Positions 8,338-17,300 of a DNA stretch of 64,000 nt are shown piece by piece. The stretch spans positions 62,001 through 126,000 of the forward strand of contig JANQPF010000008.1 of the NCBI GenBank assembly GCA_028285415.1, read 5' to 3'. The translations under genes and the position numbers were made by a program. The notes beneath the pieces are model-generated. The model was given only the letters and a program-made list of their open reading frames with translations. It was not told the DNA's origin and did no database searches. The stretch is from Pseudomonadales bacterium. Its GTDB lineage: Bacteria > Pseudomonadota > Gammaproteobacteria > Pseudomonadales > Azotimanducaceae. Positions within the stretch are counted from its first letter, which is position 1; every line of letters starts with the position of its first letter.

Positions 8338-9273
8338 CTAGAGGCGCCACGCGGACAAATCTCTTGACAAAAAGGCTTCGAGCTCCCTTGTCGACTCGTC
8401 CAGAGCATCTACTAATTGTGTACGAGTTTCATCCGCAAAACCCGGTAACTTCTCTCGGTGCTTCAGTGCCATGTGTTTCGCCACGAAACTGTCGTTCAAG
8501 GCTTCAGACACGTTCGATACAATCTTCCGGCGCGCGCTTGCGGGTGTGAGCCTCGCCAGGCTACGGGAAAGCAGGGAGCGACGGAAACGAGCCATCCATG
8601 CATTAATTCGGTGCGACGAGTATCCCGCACCCGATGGATTTGATCGCATGGATTGCTTCCCGAGTTCAACGACCTCGATACCGAGGAATCGCTGGACCCT
8701 GGACAACTCCTTTTCTGGATCCTGCTCGAAGTCGTCTAGAATGATGAACAGCATCTGCTCTCTGGAGAATACGTCGAGGTATCTCTTGATATGGTCAATG
8801 TATTTGCTCGTTTCAACGATAGTTTTGTGACGGACCAGAGCCTCCTCAAACGAAATCAAAGGCTCGTACTGCATCATGAACCCATAGTGCGAGTAGGCTC
8901 GATCAACCGGATGTCGTAAAACGTAGATGAGCTTCACGTTGGGATTGGCTGAAGCAATTCTCTCAGGGGCACGCAGATAGCTGACCCATTCAGGAGGCGA
9001 TACCCCAATACGATACTCCTCGAACCGGGAGTAGGATGTTGAAGCTTCGCCGCAGAGCTGGCTGGGCTGCGCGTCCGCAAACGTTTGCCGGTACCAGTTC
9101 TCACCCCGAGCAAATACCTCATCATCAGAAAAGAAGCTCGGCTCCTTGTTCTCGCTCATGAATATACGGGGGTGTTGGCACAAGTACTCATACAGAGTGG
9201 TCGTACCGCACTTCATTCCCCCGATGACTAAAAAGTCAGGTAAACATCGGCTGGGATGAGAATTATTGTCCAT
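8338..9273 (-). CDS. Sulfotransferase (PAPS-dependent, heparan-sulfate type fold)
   Basis: 311 aa from the ATG at 9271-9273; an in-frame GTG at 9297 would add eight residues. The 5'-phosphosulfate loop 'FLVIGGMKCGTTTLYEYL' is at about residues 14-31 with the catalytic Lys at position 21. The 3'-phosphate loop is 'KLIYVLRHPVDRAYSHYG' (about 120-137). These two motifs define the Sulfotransfer_1/3 superfamily. The enzyme should transfer sulfate from PAPS to a hydroxyl of a sugar or lipid in the cytoplasm. It is the first gene of the minus-strand group leading to sxtJ and the carbamoyltransferase. A sulfated polymer would fit a marine organism, but that is only suggestive. Confidence 0.85.
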   Translation of the reverse strand: MDNNSHPSRCLPDFLVIGGMKCGTTTLYEYLCQHPRIFMSENKEPSFFSDDEVFARGENWYRQTFADAQPSQLCGEASTSYSRFEEYRIGVSPPEWVSYLRAPERIASANPNVKLIYVLRHPVDRAYSHYGFMMQYEPLISFEEALVRHKTIVETSKYIDHIKRYLDVFSREQMLFIILDDFEQDPEKELSRVQRFLGIEVVELGKQSMRSNPSGAGYSSHRINAWMARFRRSLLSRSLARLTPASARRKIVSNVSEALNDSFVAKHMALKHREKLPGFADETRTQLVDALDESTRELEAFLSRDLSAWRL

Positions 9274-9326
9274 AATCGCTAAATATGACTCGTGCACAAG
9301 GACGACAATCCAGTGCAGTCCGCAAG

Positions 9327-9375
9327 CTTGTTAGATGTAGGTTCGATCGGCCCTATTACAATTCGAAAATAGTAT
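9327..9375 (+). promoter_or_regulatory. Weak candidate promoter, variant of the shared element
   Basis: On the plus strand CTTGT (9327-9331) and ATGTA (9335-9339) are separated by 3 nt rather than 7, and exactly 30 nt later comes TAGTAT (9370-9375), 52 nt before the deacetylase ATG. The spacing to the -10-like box matches the better copies, but the element itself is degenerate. Confidence 0.2.
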
Positions 9376-9427
9376 CCGGTCCGAATAAAGGCTACGCTGC
9401 AAAAACCTTGCAAATACACAGTTGAGA

Positions 9428-10315
9428 ATGAGCCCCCATTCTAGCAGCTCTATGTTGACGAGTATTCGAAGTACGTCTCGGTGGTACGCCAAAAAGGTCG
9501 CTAGATTTTCGTTCGCGGCGGCAGCCCCGTTGATTGAGCCTTTCAGTCAAAATCAGGCAAACGAGCCCTGTGTCCGAGTGCTCACGTATCACCGTTTCGG
9601 AAACAACCCAAAAGATCCATTCTGCGTCACTCCTGAGGACTTCGAGGCGCAGATGTCGCTCCTGGCTTCGGAGCGTCGAGCGGTCTCTCTCTCACAAGTT
9701 TTGAGCTTCATGAACGAATCTGAGTCGATACCTGCAAACGCTTGCCTGGTGACAATCGACGACGGCATGCGCAGCACGCTTACGGAAGCATCGCCAATCC
9801 TGCAAAAATACAATATACCGGCAGTGGCGTTCGTCAGTTCCAATCTGGTAGGGCGGGAACTCGAGGACCTTCCTGAAGCTTATCTGAACCAAGAAGAACT
9901 CAGAACGTTAAACGAGTGTCCTCAAGTGACGATCGGCTCCCATGCCCACACACACCGATCGATGGGCGAACTGAGCATCACAGAAATGAGCGAAGAAGCC
10001 ACCAGGTCGAAGGCCCTGCTGACCGAATACGTCGGTACCACGGTCAACGCTTTCGCTTATCCCTTTGGCATGCAGAGAGATTTCAATGCAGAAACCGATG
10101 CCGCGCTACGCGCCGCCGGATATGACATTGCGTTCACCTCAATGCACGGACCCGTTACCAGGCACATGGAGCCGATCAGCCTGCCCCGGGTAAAAATTGA
10201 AGGCGGGGAGTCGCTGGCCATGTTTGCAAAGATCTCTTGCGGGGCCATGGACAACTGGCGTCTGATTGATGACCACATGTGGCGTGTCCAGCGCGTTCGC
10301 CGCGAGATTTCCTGA
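9428..10315 (+). CDS. Polysaccharide deacetylase (NodB homology domain)
   Basis: 295 aa from the ATG at 9428; a TTG two codons earlier is possible. A basic, hydrophobic N-terminus may be a membrane anchor. The NodB domain starts at 'RVLTYHRFG' (about residue 51). The metal/catalytic motif 'TIDDG' places Asp111-Asp112, and 'SHAHTH' gives His172 and His176 as metal ligands. 'FAYPFG' and 'SLPRVKIEGG' are later family blocks. It should remove N- or O-acetyl groups from a glycan as a CE4-type metalloesterase. It starts the plus-strand group deacetylase-asnB-glycosyltransferase, with asnB 17 nt downstream. Confidence 0.88.
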   Translation: MSPHSSSSMLTSIRSTSRWYAKKVARFSFAAAAPLIEPFSQNQANEPCVRVLTYHRFGNNPKDPFCVTPEDFEAQMSLLASERRAVSLSQVLSFMNESESIPANACLVTIDDGMRSTLTEASPILQKYNIPAVAFVSSNLVGRELEDLPEAYLNQEELRTLNECPQVTIGSHAHTHRSMGELSITEMSEEATRSKALLTEYVGTTVNAFAYPFGMQRDFNAETDAALRAAGYDIAFTSMHGPVTRHMEPISLPRVKIEGGESLAMFAKISCGAMDNWRLIDDHMWRVQRVRREIS

Positions 10316-10332
10316 AGACAAGGTCAAGACCA

Positions 10333-12255
10333 ATGTGCGGTATTGCAGGTGCACTCGGAGGCACGAAAAACGACTCAATCCAGTCGGTAAAGCGCATGTT
10401 GAATGCAATGGAGCATCGCGGACCGGACCAGGACGGTCTTTGGTTTTGCGCTTCTCACAACACCGTGTTGGGGCACCGCAGATTATCTATCATCGATTTG
10501 AGCGAAGCGGGTCGGCAGCCGATGGTCGACGAATCGACCGGCGTCAGCATGACCTTCAACGGCGAGTGCTACAACTACCAGGAGCTGCGCGCTGACCTGG
10601 TGCGCGCCGGACATGATTTCCGCTCGACATCGGATACCGAAGTTGTTTTGAAAGCGTACATAGAGTGGGGTGGCTCGTTTGTATCTCGTATGCGCGGCAT
10701 GTTTGCGCTCGCCATTTGGGACCCCAAGATTCAGGAAACGCTCCTCGTCAGAGACCGGATGGGTATCAAGCCTCTTTACTACTCACAGCTTCACGACAAG
10801 TTACTTTTCGCCTCCGAAGTTCGCGCGTTACTCAACACGAATGAAATCAAACGCAATTTGGATAGCAGGGCGGTTGCAAGTTACCTCTGGCAGGGATTCG
10901 TTCCAGGACCGGATACCATTGTGGAGGACATCAAGCGCCTCAATCCTGGAAGCCTTCTGCGAGTTGACGCCGAAGGGCGGATAATCGAAGAGAGAGCCTA
11001 CTGGCAATTACCCTCTCGATCGCCGAGCGGGATATCGGCCAACGACGCGATCGAAGCCTGCCGTGCTGAGCTGAATCGGGCTACAGCCGAACATATGGTT
11101 AGCGACGTTCCGTTGGGTGTGTTCCTGAGCGGCGGCGTCGACTCCTCTGTCATTGCAGCGATGGCACAGCGAGCTTCATCAATACCTGTGACAACGTACA
11201 ACATACGTTTTGAGGAAACCCAGTACGACGAATCCCGCTACGCTCGACAAGTCGCAAGAACTCTTGGCACCAACCACCAGGAGCTCACGCTCACTGAGTC
11301 GAAGTTTCGGGATCAGCTTGAACATGCCATTGGTGCTCTCGATCAACCAACTTTCGATGCAGTAAACACCTACTTCGTGAGTCGGGCTGTTAAAGAAGCT
11401 GGCATCACGGTGGCATTAGCCGGTACCGGTGGCGATGAGCTATTTGGTGGATACTCGAGCTTCGAAGAATTACCGAAAGCCCGATCTCTTGCGCGCGCGT
11501 TAGGATTTCTGCCGGGAACGTCACGCTCACTCCTAGCCAGGGCAGCGGGAATGGTCGTAGCAAATCCCAGTGGCGAGGTACGACCACAGATTCGGTGGGG
11601 TAAGCTCGGTGACCTGCTCGAAACCAAAGGCGATCTGCTAGGTCTATATCAGGTTTCGTACGCTCTGTTCAGCAAGGACCTTCAACACAACCTATTGTGT
11701 TTACCGCAGCCCCAGCGGTCCTGCGGTCTGGCGCCGGAACACGCCGCGCGCTTACGGGCCGAACTCAAACACGATGGAAGTATTCTAGAGTCTATCTCAC
11801 GACTTGAAATGGCGAACTTTCTTGGCGAAAGGCTGCTACCGGACACCGACGCTGCGAGCATGGCGGTCTCCATGGAAGTACGCGTACCGCTACTTGACCA
11901 CCAGTTCGTGGAATCGCTCCAATTCCTGACCCCGGAACAACGCTACGAGCCCCTTGGCCGCAAAACATTCTTGAAGTCAGCCATAGCCAATGAGGTGGAT
12001 CCTGCCGTTTTTGATCGTCCCAAAGCCGGATTTGAGTTACCGCTGGAGAAGTGGTGTCGGAATTTATTAGCCCCTGAACTAGACGCAACGTTCAGGGACA
12101 TCAATCTTGCCCATTCCGTCGGTTTGGATGCTGAGTGCGTATCTCGCTTGTGGAGGGCGTTTACAGATGGCGCACCAGGACTTTATTGGTCACGGATATG
12201 GAGTCTGTTTGTATTGATGACGTGGTGTAAGCGCTACAACGTTAGGATTGCATAA
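10333..12255 (+). CDS. asnB: Asparagine synthase (glutamine-hydrolysing) family amidotransferase
   Basis: 640 aa. The start is fixed by 'MCGIAG', since Cys2 must become the N-terminal nucleophile of the class II glutaminase domain (about residues 2-210, with 'RGPDQDG' and 'NGECYNY'). The synthase domain carries the pyrophosphate loop 'SGGVDSS' starting at Ser266 and a 'GTGGDELFGGY' block. Members of this length are common in exopolysaccharide and exosortase-type loci, where they may amidate a uronic acid or other acid rather than make free asparagine. The next gene begins 2 nt after the stop, so the two are very likely cotranscribed. Confidence 0.9.
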   Translation: MCGIAGALGGTKNDSIQSVKRMLNAMEHRGPDQDGLWFCASHNTVLGHRRLSIIDLSEAGRQPMVDESTGVSMTFNGECYNYQELRADLVRAGHDFRSTSDTEVVLKAYIEWGGSFVSRMRGMFALAIWDPKIQETLLVRDRMGIKPLYYSQLHDKLLFASEVRALLNTNEIKRNLDSRAVASYLWQGFVPGPDTIVEDIKRLNPGSLLRVDAEGRIIEERAYWQLPSRSPSGISANDAIEACRAELNRATAEHMVSDVPLGVFLSGGVDSSVIAAMAQRASSIPVTTYNIRFEETQYDESRYARQVARTLGTNHQELTLTESKFRDQLEHAIGALDQPTFDAVNTYFVSRAVKEAGITVALAGTGGDELFGGYSSFEELPKARSLARALGFLPGTSRSLLARAAGMVVANPSGEVRPQIRWGKLGDLLETKGDLLGLYQVSYALFSKDLQHNLLCLPQPQRSCGLAPEHAARLRAELKHDGSILESISRLEMANFLGERLLPDTDAASMAVSMEVRVPLLDHQFVESLQFLTPEQRYEPLGRKTFLKSAIANEVDPAVFDRPKAGFELPLEKWCRNLLAPELDATFRDINLAHSVGLDAECVSRLWRAFTDGAPGLYWSRIWSLFVLMTWCKRYNVRIA

Positions 12256-12257
12256 CA

Positions 12258-13229
12258 ATGAACCGCCAACAACGACATATACAGGAGCGCATTTCCGAAC
12301 GCTCGCACCGCCGCTATCTACTGGTCACACCGTGTCGCAACGAGGCAAAGTATATTCGTACCACCCTCGAGACAACGTGCTCCCAAACGGTACAACCAGC
12401 GCTGTGGATTATCGTCGATGACGGTTCTACTGATGAGACGGGTAAAATCCTCGAAGAGTACGCGAATCAGTTCGATTTCATTAAGGTGATTAGACGTTCT
12501 GATCGCGGCCAGCGCGCTGTTGGTCCCGGTGTGATCGAAGCGTTTTACGACGGCCTGCGCAATGCAAACCTGGAAGAATTCGATTATGTCGTCAAGTTTG
12601 ACGCAGATCTGGAACTGCCGCATCGCTACTTTGAGAGAACGATGGAGCTGATGGAAGAAGATCCCCACCTGGGCAATCTCTCCGGCAAGCTCTTCGAACG
12701 ACGTCCTGACGGTTCTTTTTTCGAAGAGCGAACGGGCGATGAAAACGCGGTTGGGCCAGTCAAGTTTTACCGCGTTGAGTGCTTCAAGGACATTGGTGGT
12801 TTCGTCCGGGAGGTAGCCTGGGACGGCATTGACGGTCACATCTGCAGGATGCGCGGCTGGATTGCGCGATCTGTTGACGACCCAGAGATGAGAATTATTC
12901 ACCTGCGACCGATGGGTAGTTCGCAAAAGAACATTCTGGTTGGCCGCGTACGCTGGGGACGCGGCAAGTACTTCATGGGATCAGCCTGGTACTACGTTCT
13001 CGCATCCGCGCTTTACCGAGCCATTGAGCCACCGTACATCGTTGGTGGTATTGCGCTTTTCTATGGCTATTTGAAGGCGTTACTCACCGGACATCAACGA
13101 TACGACAATCCCAAGTATCGCCGCTATCTCAGGCGTTTCGAACGCGCGCAACTCTTACGAGGCAAGCGGACCGCGCTTAGCCTGGAAAACGAACGAGTTT
13201 ATCGGGAACATGCCAAAGGGGATCGGTGA
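12258..13229 (+). CDS. Glycosyltransferase family 2
   Basis: 323 aa. A GT-A nucleotide-sugar fold starts with 'YLLVTPCRNEAKYIRTTLE' (about residues 20-38), has the nucleotide-binding 'IIVDDGSTDETG', and the metal-binding DXD as 'FDADLEL' at about 115-117. A C-terminal hydrophobic segment ('YIVGGIALFYGYLKALL') suggests membrane association. It most likely adds a sugar to a lipid-linked repeat unit. Donor and acceptor are not predictable. It ends 52 nt before the convergent glycosyltransferase. Confidence 0.88.
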   Translation: MNRQQRHIQERISERSHRRYLLVTPCRNEAKYIRTTLETTCSQTVQPALWIIVDDGSTDETGKILEEYANQFDFIKVIRRSDRGQRAVGPGVIEAFYDGLRNANLEEFDYVVKFDADLELPHRYFERTMELMEEDPHLGNLSGKLFERRPDGSFFEERTGDENAVGPVKFYRVECFKDIGGFVREVAWDGIDGHICRMRGWIARSVDDPEMRIIHLRPMGSSQKNILVGRVRWGRGKYFMGSAWYYVLASALYRAIEPPYIVGGIALFYGYLKALLTGHQRYDNPKYRRYLRRFERAQLLRGKRTALSLENERVYREHAKGDR

Positions 13230-13281
13230 GGACTGCACCGGCGGCGAGCGGGTTCGCTTGGCTGAGACTTGGTAAGACAGC

Positions 13282-14256
13282 CTACTTGTACTCTATCAAT
13301 TGAGTTCGCCCAGTCCTGACGTCCCCCAGGAATTGCAACTGACCCATCAGCTCTGGGATTCGAGACAACACGCTGAAATAAGCTCGCCAGAATCTGTCGC
13401 GCAACTTCCCCGGAAAGCGGAGCATGAGCCGCACTACTTGTATTGGATATATGGTCAGGACCAATAACGACGCAACACCAACGCTCCAAAAGAGAACCAG
13501 GACGAGCATTGGCGGGCCCACCCCCCAAATCCACGCCCGCAAACATTGCTTGACCCAGAAACGTTCCTCAGTGCGCCCGTGCAGCCACGCGCCTGCCGCA
13601 AACGCATAACCACTCCGTTTGGTCCGATTCCACCATTGCCCAAAACGTGTCATGGCTGCGTCATGTCGCGTCATCTCATCGGCAAGCACGTGAATTTTCC
13701 ATCCTGCGAATCGCAACCGCACGCAAAGTTCGGGCTCTTCTCCTGCGATCATCGAGTCTCGATAGCCGTTAGCCTCAAGCAGTGCGTCTGCGCGCATCAT
13801 GACGTCTCCTCCGCAGTACTTTGCAGGTCCGGCCGGCACTGACCATTCCCAGTCACACAACTGATTGTAGATAGACCGCTCAGGAAATCGTTCACGCCGC
13901 TGTCCGCAAACAGCAGCAACACGAGGGTTGTTATCCAGGAAACTCGAAGCCCGCGCGATCCACTCAGAATGTAGCCGGCAGTCGCCGTCGACGAACTGCA
14001 CATATTTGACGTCCGGGCGTAGCTCCATCGCTTTGTGGAAACCACAGTTACGTGCTCTTGCGGCAGTGAACGGAACGGCCGGGTCAAGCACAACGACGTG
14101 AGCTCCCGCGTTTTCCGCGTACTCTACGGACCCGTCATTAGAACCGGAATCCACATAAACGACCGTGTCTGCCTGGCTGAGCGCGGAAGCCAGACATGCC
14201 TTCAAACGATCACCTTCGTTGCGCCCGATCGCCACTATGATCAAGTCTTGTACCAT
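13282..14256 (-). CDS. Glycosyltransferase family 2 with C-terminal membrane segment
   Basis: 324 aa. The GT-A fold begins 'DLIIVAIGRNEGDRLKACL', with 'VVYVDSGSNDGSVEYA' and the metal-binding 'QFVDGDCRLHSEWI' near residue 90. 'IAGEEPELCVRLRFAGW' (about 165-180) is the acceptor/catalytic ED block. The C-terminal 'GPPMLVLVLFWSVGVASLLVL' spans the membrane. It lies 50 nt downstream of the NRPS gene on the same strand and is probably cotranscribed with it, linking the NRPS transcript directly to glycan assembly. Confidence 0.87.
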   Translation of the reverse strand: MVQDLIIVAIGRNEGDRLKACLASALSQADTVVYVDSGSNDGSVEYAENAGAHVVVLDPAVPFTAARARNCGFHKAMELRPDVKYVQFVDGDCRLHSEWIARASSFLDNNPRVAAVCGQRRERFPERSIYNQLCDWEWSVPAGPAKYCGGDVMMRADALLEANGYRDSMIAGEEPELCVRLRFAGWKIHVLADEMTRHDAAMTRFGQWWNRTKRSGYAFAAGAWLHGRTEERFWVKQCLRAWIWGVGPPMLVLVLFWSVGVASLLVLTIYPIQVVRLMLRFPGKLRDRFWRAYFSVLSRIPELMGQLQFLGDVRTGRTQLIEYK

Positions 14257-14306
14257 CAGGACAACGTGAAGACGCTGAGATAATGACCGAATGCGTCAGT
14301 GACGAG

Positions 14307-17300
14307 TTAGGACACGCGGCGGCGTCTCAGCGCCCGACGCTGCTCCCCGCGACTCACACTTTGTTTAACACTTCGATCATCGGCCCCACTCGTCAAGTAT
14401 TCCGCCAGAGACTTGATCGTCGTGTACTGGTACAGATCTGTCAGTGAGATCGGTCGATCAATGGATTCTTTCAGCAATCCATGTAGCTGGACTACGAGCA
14501 GCGAGTGACCACCCAGATCGAAAAAGTTTTCTTCCAACCCAACCGCATCCAGCTTCAACACCGTGCGCCAAGATTCAGCCACGACTTTCTCCAAGTCCGT
14601 CTTAGGCGCAGCACCTTCATCAATCGTGCGAACAACCGTTGGCTGCATCTGAACGAGCGCCTTGCGATCAAGCTTTCCATTTGCGGTCCGAGGCATGAGA
14701 TCGAGCTGTACAAACTCGTTGGGTATCATGTAGTCGGGTAGCGTCCGCCGCAGCAAAGTCCGCAATTCAGTCACATCAAACGTAGCGCCGGAGGTAACGG
14801 TCACATAGGCGACGAGCCTTTCATCTCCAACATCTTCAGTGCGAACGACGACCGCCGCCTCCGCAACGGCATCCGCATCCTCGAGTTCCGCCTCGATCTC
14901 TCCCGGCTCGATCCGGTAGCCTCGGACCTTGACTTGGAAGTCTGTCCGTCCGAGATAGTCAAGTGTGCCGTCCGCCCGGAACGCCGCCAGGTCGCCCGTT
15001 GCATACATTCGTGCGCCGATTGCTGAGGCAAATGGATCAGCAACGAACCGCTCTTCCGTCAATTCCGGTCGGTTCAGGTAGCCACGGGCAACGCCATCGC
15101 CGGCAATATGGAGCTCACCCGGGACGCCAACCGGAAGCGGCTTGAGGTGCTGATCGAGCACGTAGACTTGTGTGTTCGCAACAGGTTTACCAATCGAGAT
15201 GCCATCCTCAACGCCGTGCACAGCGCTAGTCAGGGACCAAATCGTGGTCTCAGTTGGACCATACATATTTGTCAACGTCCCTTGCCCCAGATTCTTAACC
15301 TCAGATGCAAGCGAAGTTGGCAATGCCTCGCCACCCAGGAGAATGTGCTGGATATTACCGAACGCTTGGCGAGTATCGGTATCGGCGATATACATCCGGG
15401 CTGTCGAAGGCGTACATTGCAGATGCGACACCGCATGCGCTTGTACCAGATCAGCGAACGAATGGCCTTTCTCATCTTCCTTGCTCTGAGACGCGAGTTT
15501 GATCATGTCGTCCCGCAGCGTCTTCAGTCTCGGCAAACTCTCCATAACAGCTGTGGTTTCAACGCCAAAGTCCATAAGACAGGCAATTTCGTCCACGCCA
15601 GCTTCGGCACAACGTGCTAACACCCGAAGACAAGTTTCGTGATCCCCAAATAGTCCGCTATCCACAAAATAGCGTTCGAACGCAAAATTCAAGATGGTAT
15701 CGACTTCGTCGTCGCTCAGAGATTTGAGATCGACGTCCTCTGGCTTGGTCGCATCCCCACCCGGGCGCTTGAATGCGGGAAAGGACCAGGCATAGTCCAT
15801 AGCAAGGCTCATGGAACTGGACAGATAGTCTTTCATCGGCTCACGCACGATTTCCCGCACACTGTCGTTGTCCGCACCCACGAAGGTGTGCAGCATCAGG
15901 GCAACTCGTCCCGCATCCGGATCAAAGCCTGCTTCTTTTCGGGCATCTCTGTACAAACGGATCTTACCGGCCACCTCATCGACTGATTGTCCCAGCAGGT
16001 GGGTCAGGACATTCATCCCCTTGCGCCCGGCCTCGATCCAGGTTTCGGGATTTCCAGCGGTGGTAATCCAGCAGGGGAGTTCGGGCTGGACTGGCCGAGG
16101 CAAAGACTCCACCTCAACCTCACCCAATGGACCAGGGAACGAAACTTTCTCTCCCCGCCACAGCTGGCGAACTTGCTCCAGCTGGTCGTACATGACGCGC
16201 TTGTTTTCGGCGTGGTTTTCAGGGCGCAGTACAAAATCGTTTGGATTCCAGCCGGAGGCAGCCGCTATCTCAACTCGACCGTTCGAAAGATTGTCAACTA
16301 CACTCCACTCTTCGGCGATTCGCACCGGATGATGCAGCGGCACGACGCAGCTCCCAGCACGAATTTTCACATTTTCGGTAACCGCAGCAACTGCAGCTCC
16401 CGTAACAGCAGGATTCGGATACGGTCCACCGAACGCGTGGAAGTGCCGTTCCGGCGTCCAAACCGCGGAGAAACCGTTTTGATCGAAAAACTTCGCTCCT
16501 TCCATCAAGAGCGTGTATTTGGCAGGACCAGGAGCGTCGTCATTACCCCACATGAACAACCCCATATCGAGGATGCGCCTGGGGCGTTCCTGGGCGGCCG
16601 AATCGACCAGGCGCGTGGCACCTTCATCGTAAATTACAACCTTGAAGCCGCGGTTCAGCGTCCAGAAAAGCTCGAGGACAGAGATGTCAAAAGACAAACT
16701 AGTAACCGCGAGCCACGTTCGATCTGGCATGTCCGCACCCGGCACGGCAGCGTCCATGGCCGTGTAGAAATTCACCACGTTCCTGTGTTCCAACATGACG
16801 CCTTTGGGCTTCCCGGTCGAACCAGAGGTATAAATCACGTAGGCAAGATTGCTCGCGGTGGCGGAGCAGGGCGAGTCCACGACCGAGATTGGCATGCTGC
16901 CGTAAGAATCAATTTCGACCACTGTGGTACTGACGTCAGGCAGATCACGCTTGAGCGCGCTTTGCGTAACGACCATCGGCATCGCCGAGTCTTCGATCAT
17001 GAACGCAACTCTATCTACCGGGAAAGCCGGATCGAGGGGTACGTAGGCTGCACCGGCTTTGAGTATCCCCAGGGTGGCGATCATGAGTTCGATAGATCTC
17101 GAGACATAAACGCCAATCAATGTATCTGCGCTCGCACCCGCGTCTCGCAGATCTGCAGCGAGTTGATTCGCCCGATTATTAAGTTCCCCGTAAGTTATGC
17201 TCCGACCGCTCGCCACAACGGCGATGGCATCCGGAGTTGCCAATGCTAACTCTTCGAATTGGGTCTGCATCAGCGAGTCTTGCGCATAGTCGACCTGGGT

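Noticed and set aside
15987-17249. A 420-codon open frame on the plus strand, antisense to the NRPS adenylation/monooxygenase region
   Set aside because: Its translation is arginine/histidine-rich without family motifs, while the minus-strand frame has clear A-domain and LLM motifs throughout. It is a shadow frame.
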